NCBI RefSeq assembly: GCF_001295845.1
Contig: NZ_LJIC01000015.1
Span: forward strand, 62,001-126,000
From: Rhodopseudomonas sp. AAP120
GTDB taxonomy: Bacteria; Pseudomonadota; Alphaproteobacteria; Rhizobiales; Xanthobacteraceae
Length of the DNA: 64,000 bases
Direction: 5' to 3'
Part shown: positions 16,829-26,475 of the stretch, one piece after another
Position numbering within the stretch: the first letter of the stretch is position 1
How the letters are laid out: every line of letters begins with the position of its first letter
Program-made: the position numbers and the translations under genes
The notes under the pieces: model-generated
What the model was told of the DNA's origin: nothing
Seen by the model: only the letters and a program-made list of their open reading frames with translations
Databases searched by the model: none

Positions 16829-17869
16829 ATGCGCTTTCTGATCACCGGCACCGCCGGGTTCATCGGCTTCCATCTGGCTCATCGCCTGCTCGCCGATGGC
16901 CATCACGTGGTCGGCTTCGACGGCATGACCGATTATTACGATCGCCGCCTCAAGCAGGATCGTCATGCCATCCTGCGACAAGCCGCGAATTTCACACCGG
17001 TAGAAGCCAGGCTGGAGGATTTCGAGGCGCTGAGCGATGCGGCGAGTCTCGCCGCGCCCGACGTCATCGTGCATCTCGCCGCTCAGGCCGGCGTCCGCTA
17101 CTCGATCGAGAATCCACGGGCCTATGTCGACTCCAACTTCGTCGGCTCCTTCAACGTGCTCGAGGTCGCCCGCGCGGTGCGACCGAAGCATCTGCTGCTC
17201 GCCTCCACCAGTTCGGTTTACGGCGGCAACGACGTGATGCCGTTCCGTGAGAGCGACCGCACTCCGTTTCCGATCACGCCTTACGCCGCCACCAAGAAGG
17301 CGATGGAGGTGATTTCGCATTCCCATGCCCATCTCTTCGATCTGCCGACCACCTGCTTTCGTTTCTTCACCGTGTACGGCCCGTGGGGGCGGCCGGACAT
17401 GGCGCTGTTCAAGTTCGTCGACGCCATCCTCAACGACAGACCGATCGAGGTGTACGGCAACGGCCAGATGCGCCGCGACTTCACCTATGTCGACGATCTC
17501 ATCGACGCGATCGTCCGTCTCACCGACAAGCCCCCGGAAATCGGCAGCCCGATCGTATTCGACGGCGGAGTCGACACTTTATCGCCCGTCGCTCCGTGGC
17601 GCGTGGTCAACATTGCCGGGGGGCACCCGGTCGGCCTGATGCAGTTCGTCGAGGCGATCGAAGCCGCGATCGGCCGCAAAGCCGAGAAGCGCATGCTGCC
17701 GATGCAGCCAGGCGACGTGCGCGAGACTTTTGCCGATCACCGGTTGCTCGAAGCATTGACCGGCCACCGCCCGGAAACACCCGTCTCCGTCGGCGTGGCG
17801 GCCTTCGTCGATTGGTACGTCACCCATCGCGCAGCGGCCGACGCCGGCTTGGTCGCTGAAGTCCTTTGA
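16829..17869 (+). CDS. NAD-dependent epimerase, probably UDP-glucuronate 4-epimerase
   Basis: A 346-residue extended SDR. It has the NAD-binding Rossmann motif at the N-terminus ([15 protein letters not shown]), the substrate and active-site Thr/Ser region ([12 protein letters not shown]) and the catalytic YxxxK (YAATKKAME). Further landmarks are [15 protein letters not shown] and RRDFTYVDD, typical of UDP-GlcA 4-epimerases (LspL/CapI type). It would turn UDP-GlcA, made by the dehydrogenase at 39173, into UDP-GalA. ATG 16829 is chosen because the Rossmann strand starts there. First gene of the long sugar operon. Confidence 0.88.
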   Translation: MRFLITGTAGFIGFHLAHRLLADGHHVVGFDGMTDYYDRRLKQDRHAILRQAANFTPVEARLEDFEALSDAASLAAPDVIVHLAAQAGVRYSIENPRAYVDSNFVGSFNVLEVARAVRPKHLLLASTSSVYGGNDVMPFRESDRTPFPITPYAATKKAMEVISHSHAHLFDLPTTCFRFFTVYGPWGRPDMALFKFVDAILNDRPIEVYGNGQMRRDFTYVDDLIDAIVRLTDKPPEIGSPIVFDGGVDTLSPVAPWRVVNIAGGHPVGLMQFVEAIEAAIGRKAEKRMLPMQPGDVRETFADHRLLEALTGHRPETPVSVGVAAFVDWYVTHRAAADAGLVAEVL

Positions 17870-17897
17870 ACAGTTTCCATCCACGAGCGACGATCAA

Positions 17898-18884
17898 ATG
17901 AGCAACGCACTCGGACATCGAACTGCGATCGTTTTCGGCGGGGCCGGATTCATCGGAGGCCATCTGCTTGCCCAATTGGCGGCGAGCGGGCGTTACGATC
18001 GACTGGTCTCCTACGACATTGCACCCGCCAAGGCGGCGGCGCCCAAGGTCGAGTACATCATCGGCGACGTTCGCGAGCCGATCGTGATCCCAGGCCATCT
18101 CGACGGCGCGGACATCTATAACCTCGCAGCGGTCCATACCACTCCGGGTCACCAGGATTGGGAGTACTTCTGGACCAACGTCAACGGTGCGATCAACATC
18201 TGCGCATTTGCCCGCGCCATCGGCACCCGCTTCATGCTGTTCACATCGTCGATTTCGGTCTACGGACCGACCGAGGATGCGGTCGACGAGGCCGCCCCGC
18301 CGGCACCGGTGTCAGCCTATGGCCGCTCCAAACTTCAGGCTGAAGGCATTCACCACACCTGGCGCGAGGGCGCGGACGATCGGCAGCTGGTCGTGGTGCG
18401 CCCGGCGGTGATCTTCGGTCCCGGCGAAGGAGGAAACTTCACCCGCCTCGCGCGCCTGCTGTCGCGCGGCCACTTCGTCTATCCGGGACGGCGCGACACC
18501 ATCAAATCGTGCTGCTATGTCGGCGAGTTGGTGCGCTCAATGGAATTCGCCCGCAATCTCGGCCGCCGCGAGTTCACCTACAATATGTCGTATCCGGCGC
18601 GCACCACGACCGAACAGATCTGCGCCGCCTTCGCCAAGGTCGCAGGCTTCAACGAGCCTCAGCTGCTGGTGCCGTGGTCGCTGATGAAAGCAGGCGGCCT
18701 TGCATTCGAGCTGCTCGGTGCGGTCGGCATCAAGACTTCGATCAATCGCGAACGGATCGCCAAGCTGATCAAGTCGACCAACATCATCCCGAACGCATTG
18801 ATGTCGGAAGGCTATGAGTTCGAGACAACGCTCAGCGACGCACTGACACAGTGGAGCAAGCGCTCCGGTGCCACTTTCATCTGA
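17898..18884 (+). CDS. NAD-dependent epimerase/dehydratase (extended SDR)
   Basis: 328 residues: AIVFGGAGFIGGHLLAQL (dinucleotide-binding), LFTSSISVYGPTED (Ser region), YGRSKLQAE (catalytic YxxxK) and VVRPAVIFGPGEGGNFTRL. The acceptor sugar nucleotide cannot be read from sequence. Related proteins in capsule loci act as GDP- or UDP-sugar epimerases/reductases. It follows the UDP-GlcA epimerase by 28 bp in the same direction. Confidence 0.82.
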   Translation: MSNALGHRTAIVFGGAGFIGGHLLAQLAASGRYDRLVSYDIAPAKAAAPKVEYIIGDVREPIVIPGHLDGADIYNLAAVHTTPGHQDWEYFWTNVNGAINICAFARAIGTRFMLFTSSISVYGPTEDAVDEAAPPAPVSAYGRSKLQAEGIHHTWREGADDRQLVVVRPAVIFGPGEGGNFTRLARLLSRGHFVYPGRRDTIKSCCYVGELVRSMEFARNLGRREFTYNMSYPARTTTEQICAAFAKVAGFNEPQLLVPWSLMKAGGLAFELLGAVGIKTSINRERIAKLIKSTNIIPNALMSEGYEFETTLSDALTQWSKRSGATFI

Positions 18885-18920
18885 TCTCTCAGCCGCGCGT
18901 TCCTGCTCGCGAACCTGCGT

Positions 18921-20153
18921 ATGTCTCCGTCCCATCGGGTCCTGCCCGATCCGCAACTGGAATGCCTCGTCGTGGCGAAAACTGATACCCCCGGCAAGCC
19001 CTATCGGGTCTGCTTCGTCTGCACGCACAGCCTGACACTTGCCACGCTCTACAAGGGCCTGTTTCCCTATCTCCGCAGCCGGGGCTGGGAGATCGACGTG
19101 GTCGTCGGCGATCGCGAGTATCGCGACTTTCCGGTGGAGCATTTCGGCGAGTTGCAGCCACACATCATTCCGATGCGGCGGCTGCCGTCGCCGGTCGCGG
19201 ATCTGAAGGGGCTGGCACAGTTCGTCGCGTTCTTCGCGCGCCACCGCTACGACGTCATTCACGTCTCCACACCGAAGGCGTCGCTACTGGCATCGATCGC
19301 CGCGACGCTGACATTCAATGGCCGCGTCGTGTTCGTGTATCGCCGCTGCGTCTACGAATTGATGGGCGGACTGAAGCGGGAGGTGTATCTCGGCGTCGAC
19401 CGCCTGATCGCGCGCCTCTCTGCAGTCGTCGTCCCGATCTCGCGGCAATTGCAGGTGTTCCTGCGCGACGCCAAGGTCTGCGCCGCGAACAAGTTGCTGC
19501 TGATCGGCTCGGGATCCAGCAATGGTCTCGACACGCGCCGCTTCCGGCTGACACCGGAGAACCGCGCGGCCGGCGAGGCGCTTCGTATGGAGCTTGGTAT
19601 TCCGGCCGCGGCACCTGTCGTCCTGTTCGTCGGCCGGGTGTGCGGGGAAAAAGGCGTCGATCTGCTGCCGCCGATTTTCGAGCAGGTACGCGCCAAACAC
19701 CCCGACGCTCATCTGGTGGTTGCGGGGCCGGACGATCCGCGCGACCGGGCGTCCGCCGAAACCGAACGCTACTTCACGCAGGAGCGCTTCGTGCGCCGCA
19801 TCGGCTATGTGGCCAAGACCGAGCCGTATTACGCGCTGAGCACCGTGTTCCTGTTCCCATCGTTCTTCGAAGGCTTCGGCAACGTTCTCCTGGAAGCCGC
19901 CGGGATGGAGCGCGCATCCGTGGCCTTCAAAGTGCCCGGTGTCGAGGAGGCCGTTGCCGACGGCGTCAGCGGCATTCTCGTCGGCAAGGGGGACGTCGAT
20001 GCGGCTGCGGCCGCTGTGTCCCGGCTACTTCATGACCCAGAGTTGCGGCGTGGCTTCGAGCAGCGCGCGCGACGACGGGTCGAAACCGAATTCGAGCAAT
20101 CGCGGATATGGGCCGACATCGAGTCGATGATGCTGCGACTGGCAACCGCCTGA
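18921..20153 (+). CDS. Glycosyltransferase family 4
   Basis: A 410-residue GT-B enzyme. The N-terminal Rossmann half starts at RVCFVCTHSLTLATLYKGLF. The C-terminal half contains VLFVGRVCGEKGVDLL and the donor-binding EX7E motif (FFEGFGNVLLEAAGMERA). The overall look resembles capsule and exopolysaccharide GT4 enzymes of the PglA/WbpL-neighbour type. A cytoplasmic role adding one sugar to the lipid-linked repeat is expected. The start may be ATG 18921 or GTG 18972, which both precede the first strand. Its TGA overlaps the ATG of the flippase fusion gene. Confidence 0.85.
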   Translation: MSPSHRVLPDPQLECLVVAKTDTPGKPYRVCFVCTHSLTLATLYKGLFPYLRSRGWEIDVVVGDREYRDFPVEHFGELQPHIIPMRRLPSPVADLKGLAQFVAFFARHRYDVIHVSTPKASLLASIAATLTFNGRVVFVYRRCVYELMGGLKREVYLGVDRLIARLSAVVVPISRQLQVFLRDAKVCAANKLLLIGSGSSNGLDTRRFRLTPENRAAGEALRMELGIPAAAPVVLFVGRVCGEKGVDLLPPIFEQVRAKHPDAHLVVAGPDDPRDRASAETERYFTQERFVRRIGYVAKTEPYYALSTVFLFPSFFEGFGNVLLEAAGMERASVAFKVPGVEEAVADGVSGILVGKGDVDAAAAAVSRLLHDPELRRGFEQRARRRVETEFEQSRIWADIESMMLRLATA

Positions 20154-23100
20154 TGAAAAGCCCCGCCGACGACGAACTCACGCACGGCGAGGCGCGGCAC
20201 CGCGCCGCCCGTGGCGCCGTCAGCGTGCTCGGCCGACACGCTCTGGTCCGTCTGCTGGCTTTCGCCGGAACGCTGGTGCTGGCGCGGTTGATGGTGCCGA
20301 GCGAGTTCGGCCTGTTCGCCGTCGCGCAGTTCATCTTCTCGGTGCTGCAGGCTTTGACCATCGGCGGCGTCACGGCGGCGCTGATCCGTCGCCGGGAGAC
20401 GGTCGCCGCGGCCGACTACCGAGTGGCCCTCACCGTCCAGCAAGGCTTCGCCGCGATCGCGGTGATCGCGCTGTACGCCGCCGCGCCGCAGATCGCATCG
20501 TACTGGGATCATTCGGCCGAACTCGTTCCGGTCATCAAGGTGCTGGCGCTGGCGCTGTTCCCGCTGTCGCTGCGCTCGATTCCATTCGCGATCCTGCAAC
20601 GGGCGCTGCGACACGATCAGACCACGATCTGCGAAATCTTCGAGTACGTCGTTTATCTAGTGCTCGCCATCACGCTCGCCGCGCTGGGTTGGGGTGTATG
20701 GGCGCTGGTGATCGCCACGCTCGCCCGCTACGCCGCCGGTGCGATCGTCGCCCACCTGCTGGTTCGCGGCCTCCCGCGGTTCGGCTTCGAGGCCTCGCGC
20801 GCCAAAGCCTTGCTGCACTTCGCGGTGCCGCTCCAGGGCCAGATGCTGATCGATCTGGCACAGCGCTCAGTGATTCCGGTGGTCATCGGTTCGCTGTTCG
20901 GCGCGGCCTCGGTCGGTATCGCCGCAATGGCCAATACGATGCTCGAGGCGCTGCTGCTGCAGCCCCTGGTGATGCTGGCGAGCATTCAGATGCGGATGTT
21001 TGCCCGCATCCAGCACGATCCTTCCGCCATGGCCGCGCTGCTCGAGAAATGCCTTGCGGCCGGCGCGCTGGTATTCCTGCCCCCCGTGGTGTTGCTCGGC
21101 GTTGTGGCGCCGGCCCTGATGCCGAAGATCCTGTCGGCACATTGGGCCGATGTCGGCGATTTGATCCGCTGGCTCACGCTGGCTTCGGCGCTCCAGGTCT
21201 TGGCGGTGCCGACCGCGCAGGCCGCGAAGGCGCTGGGTCGGATGCGAGCTCTGCTGATCGGCGGCATGGTCAGCCTGGTGCTTCAGATCGGAATTGTGCT
21301 GCTGCTCGCGGCTCCCCTCGGGCTAGCCGCCTACCCGGTCGCCGCTGCTATCGGTACCGGCGCAAATTTCCTGATCGTGTTCATCAACGTCGGCCAAGTC
21401 ATCGGCATGCGCCCGATCCTGGCGATCGGCCCGGCGCTGTGCGGGCTCGCGCTGGCGACGGCGATGTGGTGCACGGCGATCGTCACCTTCACATCGATCC
21501 CGCTGATCGTGGCGATGCTGCTGCTCGGTGTGCTGACTTATGTTGCGGCGGTGATCGCGCTGAGCAGCCGGCAGCTCGCCGCATTGCTGCGCTTCGCCGG
21601 CTCGAGCATGCCGCCCCGCGTGCAGCACCGCATCGAGACTTTCGCCAGCCGGATCGACGGCAAGCGTCGCACAGCTCCGACGTTGCAGAAGGCCAGCTCG
21701 GTCGCAGCCCCAATCGCCCCCGCGTCGGCCTCGATCGATCTTCCCGAAGTTTCCCATGTGCGTCTCGCAGCGGAAACCTGGTCGACGCCGGCCGTGGTGC
21801 GCTGGGGCGGCCGCACGCTGGTGATTACCGTCGATCGTAGCGGCGAGATCCGTGCGCTCGACGGGCGGGATCTCTCCATCGTCTGGAAGCGCTCGCTCGG
21901 CGCTGAGATCACGGCGTCACCTACGATCGTCGACCGCGACGGCGATGGTCGTCCGGAGATCATTGTCGGCACCCACGCCGGCGAATTGTTCATGTTCGCG
22001 CCCGATGGCTGCCTGCTGCGCCACTACAAATTCGACGACGTCATCCGCTCCTCGGTGGCCGCGGCGGACATCGACGGCTCCGGCGTCCCGACCCTGTTCG
22101 TGGCGGTCTACGGACCCGTCGTGGTCGCGGTGGGCGCCGACGGCAAACAGCGCTGGCGCCGCCGCCTGCCGAACCATCTGTTCGCCGGCCGGATGAAGCG
22201 CGGCGTCGTCTCGTCGCCGCTGGTCGCCGATGTGGACCGCGACGGCACCGCCGAGATTGTCATCGGCATTCGCTCGTCCCGGCTGTTCTGCCTCGATGCC
22301 AGGACCGGACGGATCAAGTGGTTCGCCAAGCTCGGCTATGACCCGGACTCCTCGCCCTCCTTCGTGATCGATGGCAGCGGCCGGCCGCTGGTGCTGTTCG
22401 GCGGCGGCGAACACACCGGCGGCGAAGGAGACAACGCGATCATCGCGCTCGATGGACGGACCGGCCGCCGCGTCTGGACCACCGTGGTCGGAGGCGGCGT
22501 CGATTCCAGCCCGATGTTGCTCGAGCGGCCCGGCCGCTCCCCGATCGCCGTCGCCTGTGCGCTGGCGCGGCCGGCGGTGATCGCCGTCGACGCCTGGAGT
22601 GGCGATCTGCTGTGGCGCCACGATTTCGGACCGACGGCCGAATGCGAGCATGGGCCGGATCACCGCTGCCGTCCGCCAGGGCGCGCATACTTCACCGAGC
22701 ATGCGACATGCCGCAGCTACACCACGCCGCTGATGGCCGATGTCGACGGCGATGGCCGGGTCGAGATCGTCGCCGGCTCGAACAATGGCGAGCTCGTCGT
22801 GCTCGACGCGGAAACCGGCCGATTGCGAACGCGGCTCGCCATGGGCGGCGCGGTGCGCGGGTCGCCGGTGATCGCGGATCTGGACGGCGACGGTTTTTGC
22901 GAACTCGCAGTGGTTGGCGGCAATCGTCTGAGCATCCATCGCACCCGGCACACCGGTCCGGAGACCACAATGTTCAAAGGCCGTGCCGATCACCTCGGCA
23001 CGATCGGTCCATTGCCACCTGCTGCCGCCATCGCGCCGCGTCGTCCGCCTTGGTACATGCCCATCGCGCTGTTCTGGCACCTCGGCGTCGCTGATATGCT

Positions 23101-23176
23101 GCGCCATGTGTTTCTGAAGGCCGACGAACGGATCCTGCGCCGGTGCGGTCTTCGCCTGTTCCGGTACGGCTATTGA
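20153..23176 (+). CDS. Wzx-type flippase fused to a C-terminal beta-propeller
   Basis: 1007 residues. Residues ~1-475 are a polysaccharide flippase of the MOP superfamily: GRHALVRLLAFAGTLVLARLMVPSEFG at the N-terminus, 12-14 hydrophobic helices and an MPKIL segment. After a Pro/Ala linker (~476-535) comes a propeller (~535-940). Its PQQ-like blades read LDARTGRIKW and LDGRTGRRVW. Asp-rich FG-GAP loops DRDGDGRPEI (~595), DIDGSG (~639), DVDRDGTAEI (~692), DVDGDGRVEI (~862) and DLDGDGFCEL (~908) look calcium-binding. A three-Cys stretch (CEHGPDHRC...C) and an aromatic C-terminal helix end it. The frame is unbroken, with ATGA overlap to the preceding gene. Ordinary Wzx proteins are ~400-500 aa, so the propeller is extra. 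Confidence 0.85.
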   Translation: MKSPADDELTHGEARHRAARGAVSVLGRHALVRLLAFAGTLVLARLMVPSEFGLFAVAQFIFSVLQALTIGGVTAALIRRRETVAAADYRVALTVQQGFAAIAVIALYAAAPQIASYWDHSAELVPVIKVLALALFPLSLRSIPFAILQRALRHDQTTICEIFEYVVYLVLAITLAALGWGVWALVIATLARYAAGAIVAHLLVRGLPRFGFEASRAKALLHFAVPLQGQMLIDLAQRSVIPVVIGSLFGAASVGIAAMANTMLEALLLQPLVMLASIQMRMFARIQHDPSAMAALLEKCLAAGALVFLPPVVLLGVVAPALMPKILSAHWADVGDLIRWLTLASALQVLAVPTAQAAKALGRMRALLIGGMVSLVLQIGIVLLLAAPLGLAAYPVAAAIGTGANFLIVFINVGQVIGMRPILAIGPALCGLALATAMWCTAIVTFTSIPLIVAMLLLGVLTYVAAVIALSSRQLAALLRFAGSSMPPRVQHRIETFASRIDGKRRTAPTLQKASSVAAPIAPASASIDLPEVSHVRLAAETWSTPAVVRWGGRTLVITVDRSGEIRALDGRDLSIVWKRSLGAEITASPTIVDRDGDGRPEIIVGTHAGELFMFAPDGCLLRHYKFDDVIRSSVAAADIDGSGVPTLFVAVYGPVVVAVGADGKQRWRRRLPNHLFAGRMKRGVVSSPLVADVDRDGTAEIVIGIRSSRLFCLDARTGRIKWFAKLGYDPDSSPSFVIDGSGRPLVLFGGGEHTGGEGDNAIIALDGRTGRRVWTTVVGGGVDSSPMLLERPGRSPIAVACALARPAVIAVDAWSGDLLWRHDFGPTAECEHGPDHRCRPPGRAYFTEHATCRSYTTPLMADVDGDGRVEIVAGSNNGELVVLDAETGRLRTRLAMGGAVRGSPVIADLDGDGFCELAVVGGNRLSIHRTRHTGPETTMFKGRADHLGTIGPLPPAAAIAPRRPPWYMPIALFWHLGVADMLRHVFLKADERILRRCGLRLFRYGY

Positions 23177-23178
23177 GC

Positions 23179-24465
23179 ATGCCGGCCTCCTCCTTGTGCG
23201 GCGATCCCGGCCGCTGGATCGAACGCACGCTCGATCGGTTCGTCGACCATTACGTCGACGCCGACGGGCTGCTGATCACCACGCTCGATGCCGACGGCGT
23301 CATCCTGGATCCGACGCCGTTGATCGCAGACTTCGGCGATGTCCTCCCGTTCCTGGCCAAATTCGGGCGCCGGGACTTCGTGGACCATCAGATCGAGGCG
23401 GCCGAACCCCACCTGGCGTCCGCGCTGTTCCGCAGTCGGGGCCGGATCCGGCTGTTCGACAACCACGACTGGCTGCTCGGCCTGCTCGAGCTGCACGAAT
23501 TGACAGGGGATCGGGCGCTGCTGCGGCGGGCGCAGGAAGGTGCCCTCACGCTGATCCAGACGATGTTCGTCGACGATCTGCTGATCGACGCCACAATCGA
23601 GTGGCGTGACCCGCGAAGCTGGCTGCAGCCGGCGAGTCCGTTCAACGGCGGCTATATCGAGCTCTGGCTCGAGCTCCATGCCAAGACCGGGGACGCGCGG
23701 TTTCTCGACGCGTCGGGCCGGCTCGCCGCGCGTTGGCTGCGAACCGACGGCTTTCGCCGGACCGGCGTGTTTCACCGAGAGCTGTGCGCGCGCTCGTCCG
23801 CGATCTCGCGCATCGCTGGCCTCGGCGCGACGTCGAGCGCGCGCCTGTTCAAGGACAACACCAATTTCGTCTGGAGCCTCGTCAGCCTGTGGGAGGCGAC
23901 CGGCGACGACCGCTGGAAGGAGGCCATTGGGCGCTGGATCGCCGGCTTCCGCGCGCACTTCCTGAATCACGGCGACGTCTTCCTCTGGCTCGACCGTAAC
24001 GGCGGCGGCCACGAGGTTTCGTTGAAAGCCGCTTTCGCGAGCATCGATCTGTTGTGCGACATTCACGCCGCCGGCCTGTCCACCGACGCACTGCCCTGCG
24101 CTGTGACCATCGCCCGACGATGGTCCGCTCATCAATGGAGCAGCGGCCTATTCCCGGAGCGCCCTGGCGGCCCGCGCGATCACCTCGACGCCAATGTCGA
24201 CATGGCGATCTCGCTGCTCAAGCTCGGCGGCTACACCGGCCTCGCGGACTTCACCGACCGGGCCCGCGCGACTGCCCGGGCCGTCGTGGCGCGGCACGAC
24301 TCCCCGCTCGGCCTGGTTCAGGCCGTCGATCGCGACGGACGCGTCCGCGATCCCCGTATCATCGTCAAGTACCAAGGCCTTGCTTTGAAGTTAGCTCTCG
24401 CTCCCGACGACCCGGCGGCTCTTCTTGCAGATCCTGCTCTCCTGAAACTGCTGCGAGATCGCTGA
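23179..24465 (+). CDS. Six-hairpin (alpha/alpha)6 glycosidase/lyase-like protein
   Basis: A 428-residue soluble protein built from repeated helix pairs with aromatic/acidic signatures: FDNHDWLLGLLELHELTGD, PFNGGYIELWLELHAKTGD, NFVWSLVSLWEATGD and SAHQWSSGLFPERP. The period of roughly 55-60 residues with 'xLWxATGD' ends fits an (alpha/alpha)6 toroid as in GH88/GH105/N-acylglucosamine-epimerase-like or lyase families. There is no signal peptide, so it would act in the cytoplasm unless exported otherwise. It sits 2 bp after the flippase fusion and before a GT4. A role in editing repeat units or breakdown is possible but unproven. Confidence 0.6.
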   Translation: MPASSLCGDPGRWIERTLDRFVDHYVDADGLLITTLDADGVILDPTPLIADFGDVLPFLAKFGRRDFVDHQIEAAEPHLASALFRSRGRIRLFDNHDWLLGLLELHELTGDRALLRRAQEGALTLIQTMFVDDLLIDATIEWRDPRSWLQPASPFNGGYIELWLELHAKTGDARFLDASGRLAARWLRTDGFRRTGVFHRELCARSSAISRIAGLGATSSARLFKDNTNFVWSLVSLWEATGDDRWKEAIGRWIAGFRAHFLNHGDVFLWLDRNGGGHEVSLKAAFASIDLLCDIHAAGLSTDALPCAVTIARRWSAHQWSSGLFPERPGGPRDHLDANVDMAISLLKLGGYTGLADFTDRARATARAVVARHDSPLGLVQAVDRDGRVRDPRIIVKYQGLALKLALAPDDPAALLADPALLKLLRDR

Positions 24466-24466
24466 C

Positions 24467-25651
24467 ATGAAGATCGGCTACGTCATCCATCGCTTCCCTT
24501 GGCCGTCCGAAACATTCATCAGCCGGGAGGTCGCTGACATCATCGGGCTCGGCCACGAGGTCGAGATATACTCGTTCGACGAACCGCAAGGCCGCGATGC
24601 CGAATTGCTGGGCGATCAGGCCCGCGAATTGAAGGCGAAGACGCAATACATCTCGCGCAATGAGGCCGCTGCCGCGCTACCGTCGATCTCGACGCTGGCA
24701 ATGTTCGGTGAAGAAAAGCGGCTGGCACGCACCGCGACCGATCGGAGCAATCGCCTGCTGCGCCTCGGCCGCGCAGCCGCGCTGGCGCGCCGCGCCCGCC
24801 GCGACGGGGTGACATTGATGCACGCGCATTGGCCCTACGCGACGCAATGCGCCCACCTCGCCAGCCTGGCGACCGACCTGCCTTATTCGGTCAGCATTCA
24901 TGCGCATGAGGTCGCGCACGACAACGGCCATTTCGCCGCCTGCTTCGAACGACTGCAGTTTGCCACGTTCTGCAACGGCGCAGCGATGGAGTATCTCCTG
25001 TCGCGGCTCGGGCCGGGCGCCCGCGCAAAGTCCCACCTCGTCTACCACGGCGTCGATGTCGGCACCTTCTCGGTGCAGCCGGCGGCGACAACGCCGCCGC
25101 CGCTGCGCATTCTGTCCGCAGGCCGGCTCACCGCGTCGAAGGGTTTCGACCGTCTTGTCCGCGCCTGCGCCGACGCGTCGGCTACGGGGCTCGATGTCCG
25201 CCTCACCATTCTCGGGCGTGGGCCGGAAGAAGAGACGATCCGCCAGGTCGCGGCTGCGACCGGTTTTTCCGAGCGGCTCGACCTGCCGGGCTGGGTGTCG
25301 CACGACAAGGTCACCGGCTACATGCGCGACTGTCAGGTTTTCGCTTTGCTGGCGTCCGACGATTTCAACGACGGCCTGCCCAATGTCGTGGTCGAGGCGA
25401 TGGCGTCGGGCCGGCCGGTGATCGTCTCGCCGCTGCCGGCGGCGCGTGAGATCATCGAGCCCGGCGTGAACGGCTTCATCCTGTCTGCGGTGGACGATCG
25501 GCCGGGCTTCGTCGCCGCGCTCGCTGCGCTTGCAGCCGGCGACACCGCATCCAGCATGGCAAGCGCCGCACGCAAAACCGTCGAGGAGCAGTACGACTCG
25601 CGGCGCCATATCCGCACCCTCGCAGCGTTGTTCGAGGGTGTCTGCCGATGA
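24467..25651 (+). CDS. Glycosyltransferase family 4
   Basis: A 394-residue GT-B protein starting KIGYVIHRFPWPSETFISREV, a signature of the exopolysaccharide/colanic-acid GT4 subgroup (AmsK/WcaL/ExoL-like). Further motifs are HAHWPYATQ, SVSIHAHEV, ILSAGRLTASKGFDRLV and the C-terminal donor site (FNDGLPNVVVEAMASGRPV). Cytoplasmic, it adds a sugar to the undecaprenyl-linked repeat. The stop overlaps the next start (ATGA at 25648). Confidence 0.88.
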   Translation: MKIGYVIHRFPWPSETFISREVADIIGLGHEVEIYSFDEPQGRDAELLGDQARELKAKTQYISRNEAAAALPSISTLAMFGEEKRLARTATDRSNRLLRLGRAAALARRARRDGVTLMHAHWPYATQCAHLASLATDLPYSVSIHAHEVAHDNGHFAACFERLQFATFCNGAAMEYLLSRLGPGARAKSHLVYHGVDVGTFSVQPAATTPPPLRILSAGRLTASKGFDRLVRACADASATGLDVRLTILGRGPEEETIRQVAAATGFSERLDLPGWVSHDKVTGYMRDCQVFALLASDDFNDGLPNVVVEAMASGRPVIVSPLPAAREIIEPGVNGFILSAVDDRPGFVAALAALAAGDTASSMASAARKTVEEQYDSRRHIRTLAALFEGVCR

Positions 25652-26475
25652 GCCCGACGAAACCGACGCTCGCCGTGGTGGCGATCGCGCGGAATGAGAT
25701 CCGCGACATTGCGGCTTTCATGGCCAATGTCGATCCCGTTGCCGACGAGGTCATCATCGTCGACGACGGCTCGACCGACGGCACACTGGAATATCTGCAG
25801 GGCTGCGGCTCGAAAGTCCGCGTGCTGCAGCGCCGCCTGGAGTCGGCCGGCGGCTTCGCCGCGCAGCGCAATGCCGGCTCCGCGCTCGCGACCGCCGACT
25901 GGCTGCTGCACATGGACATCGACGAACGCATCCCGCCGCGCCTCGCCGCCGAAATCGCCACCACGCTGTCGTCGACCAAGTTCGACGGCTTCCGCTATCG
26001 CCGGCTGAATTTCTTTCTGCACCGCCCGTTCCGCGCCGGAGGCTGGCAGAACTGGAACAATGTGCAACTCGGCCGCCGCGGCCGGCATCGCTTCGTCGGC
26101 GCAATCCATGAGCAGGTCGAAGTCGACGGCGGCGCGGCCGCAATCGGCCAACTCGCCGCGGAAATGTGGCACCTCAATGACGAGAGCTTCGTCGAACGCA
26201 TCGGCAAGAACGTCAACTATGCGCAGCCGACCGCGCGCGAGATCGCCAGGCGTGGGCCGGTCCGCTGGTGGCACCTGCTGTTCATACCGATGTGGCGGGC
26301 GGTGAAGGCATGGACGTGGGGCGGCGCGTGGCGCTACGGCGAGCACGGGCTGATTTTCGCCCTCTACGTCTTTGCCGGCACCTTCAACGGCTATGCGGTC
26401 GCCTGGGACGACCAGAACCGGATCGCGCGAGATGAGCTCGAAAAACGCATACTGGATGAAGGCAACGGCACATGA
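25648..26475 (+). CDS. Glycosyltransferase family 2 (WaaE/KdtX-like)
   Basis: A 275-residue GT-A enzyme. LAVVAIARNEIRDIAAFM opens the fold. VIIVDDGSTDGTLE is the nucleotide-binding region, MDIDERIP the DxD-type metal site, and RGRHRFVGAIHEQVEV is typical of the WaaE/KdtX subgroup of GT2. There are no extra membrane helices beyond one amphipathic C-terminal part. It is probably a beta-glycosyltransferase acting on the repeat unit. It overlaps both neighbours by 4 bp. Confidence 0.87.
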   Translation: MSPTKPTLAVVAIARNEIRDIAAFMANVDPVADEVIIVDDGSTDGTLEYLQGCGSKVRVLQRRLESAGGFAAQRNAGSALATADWLLHMDIDERIPPRLAAEIATTLSSTKFDGFRYRRLNFFLHRPFRAGGWQNWNNVQLGRRGRHRFVGAIHEQVEVDGGAAAIGQLAAEMWHLNDESFVERIGKNVNYAQPTAREIARRGPVRWWHLLFIPMWRAVKAWTWGGAWRYGEHGLIFALYVFAGTFNGYAVAWDDQNRIARDELEKRILDEGNGT

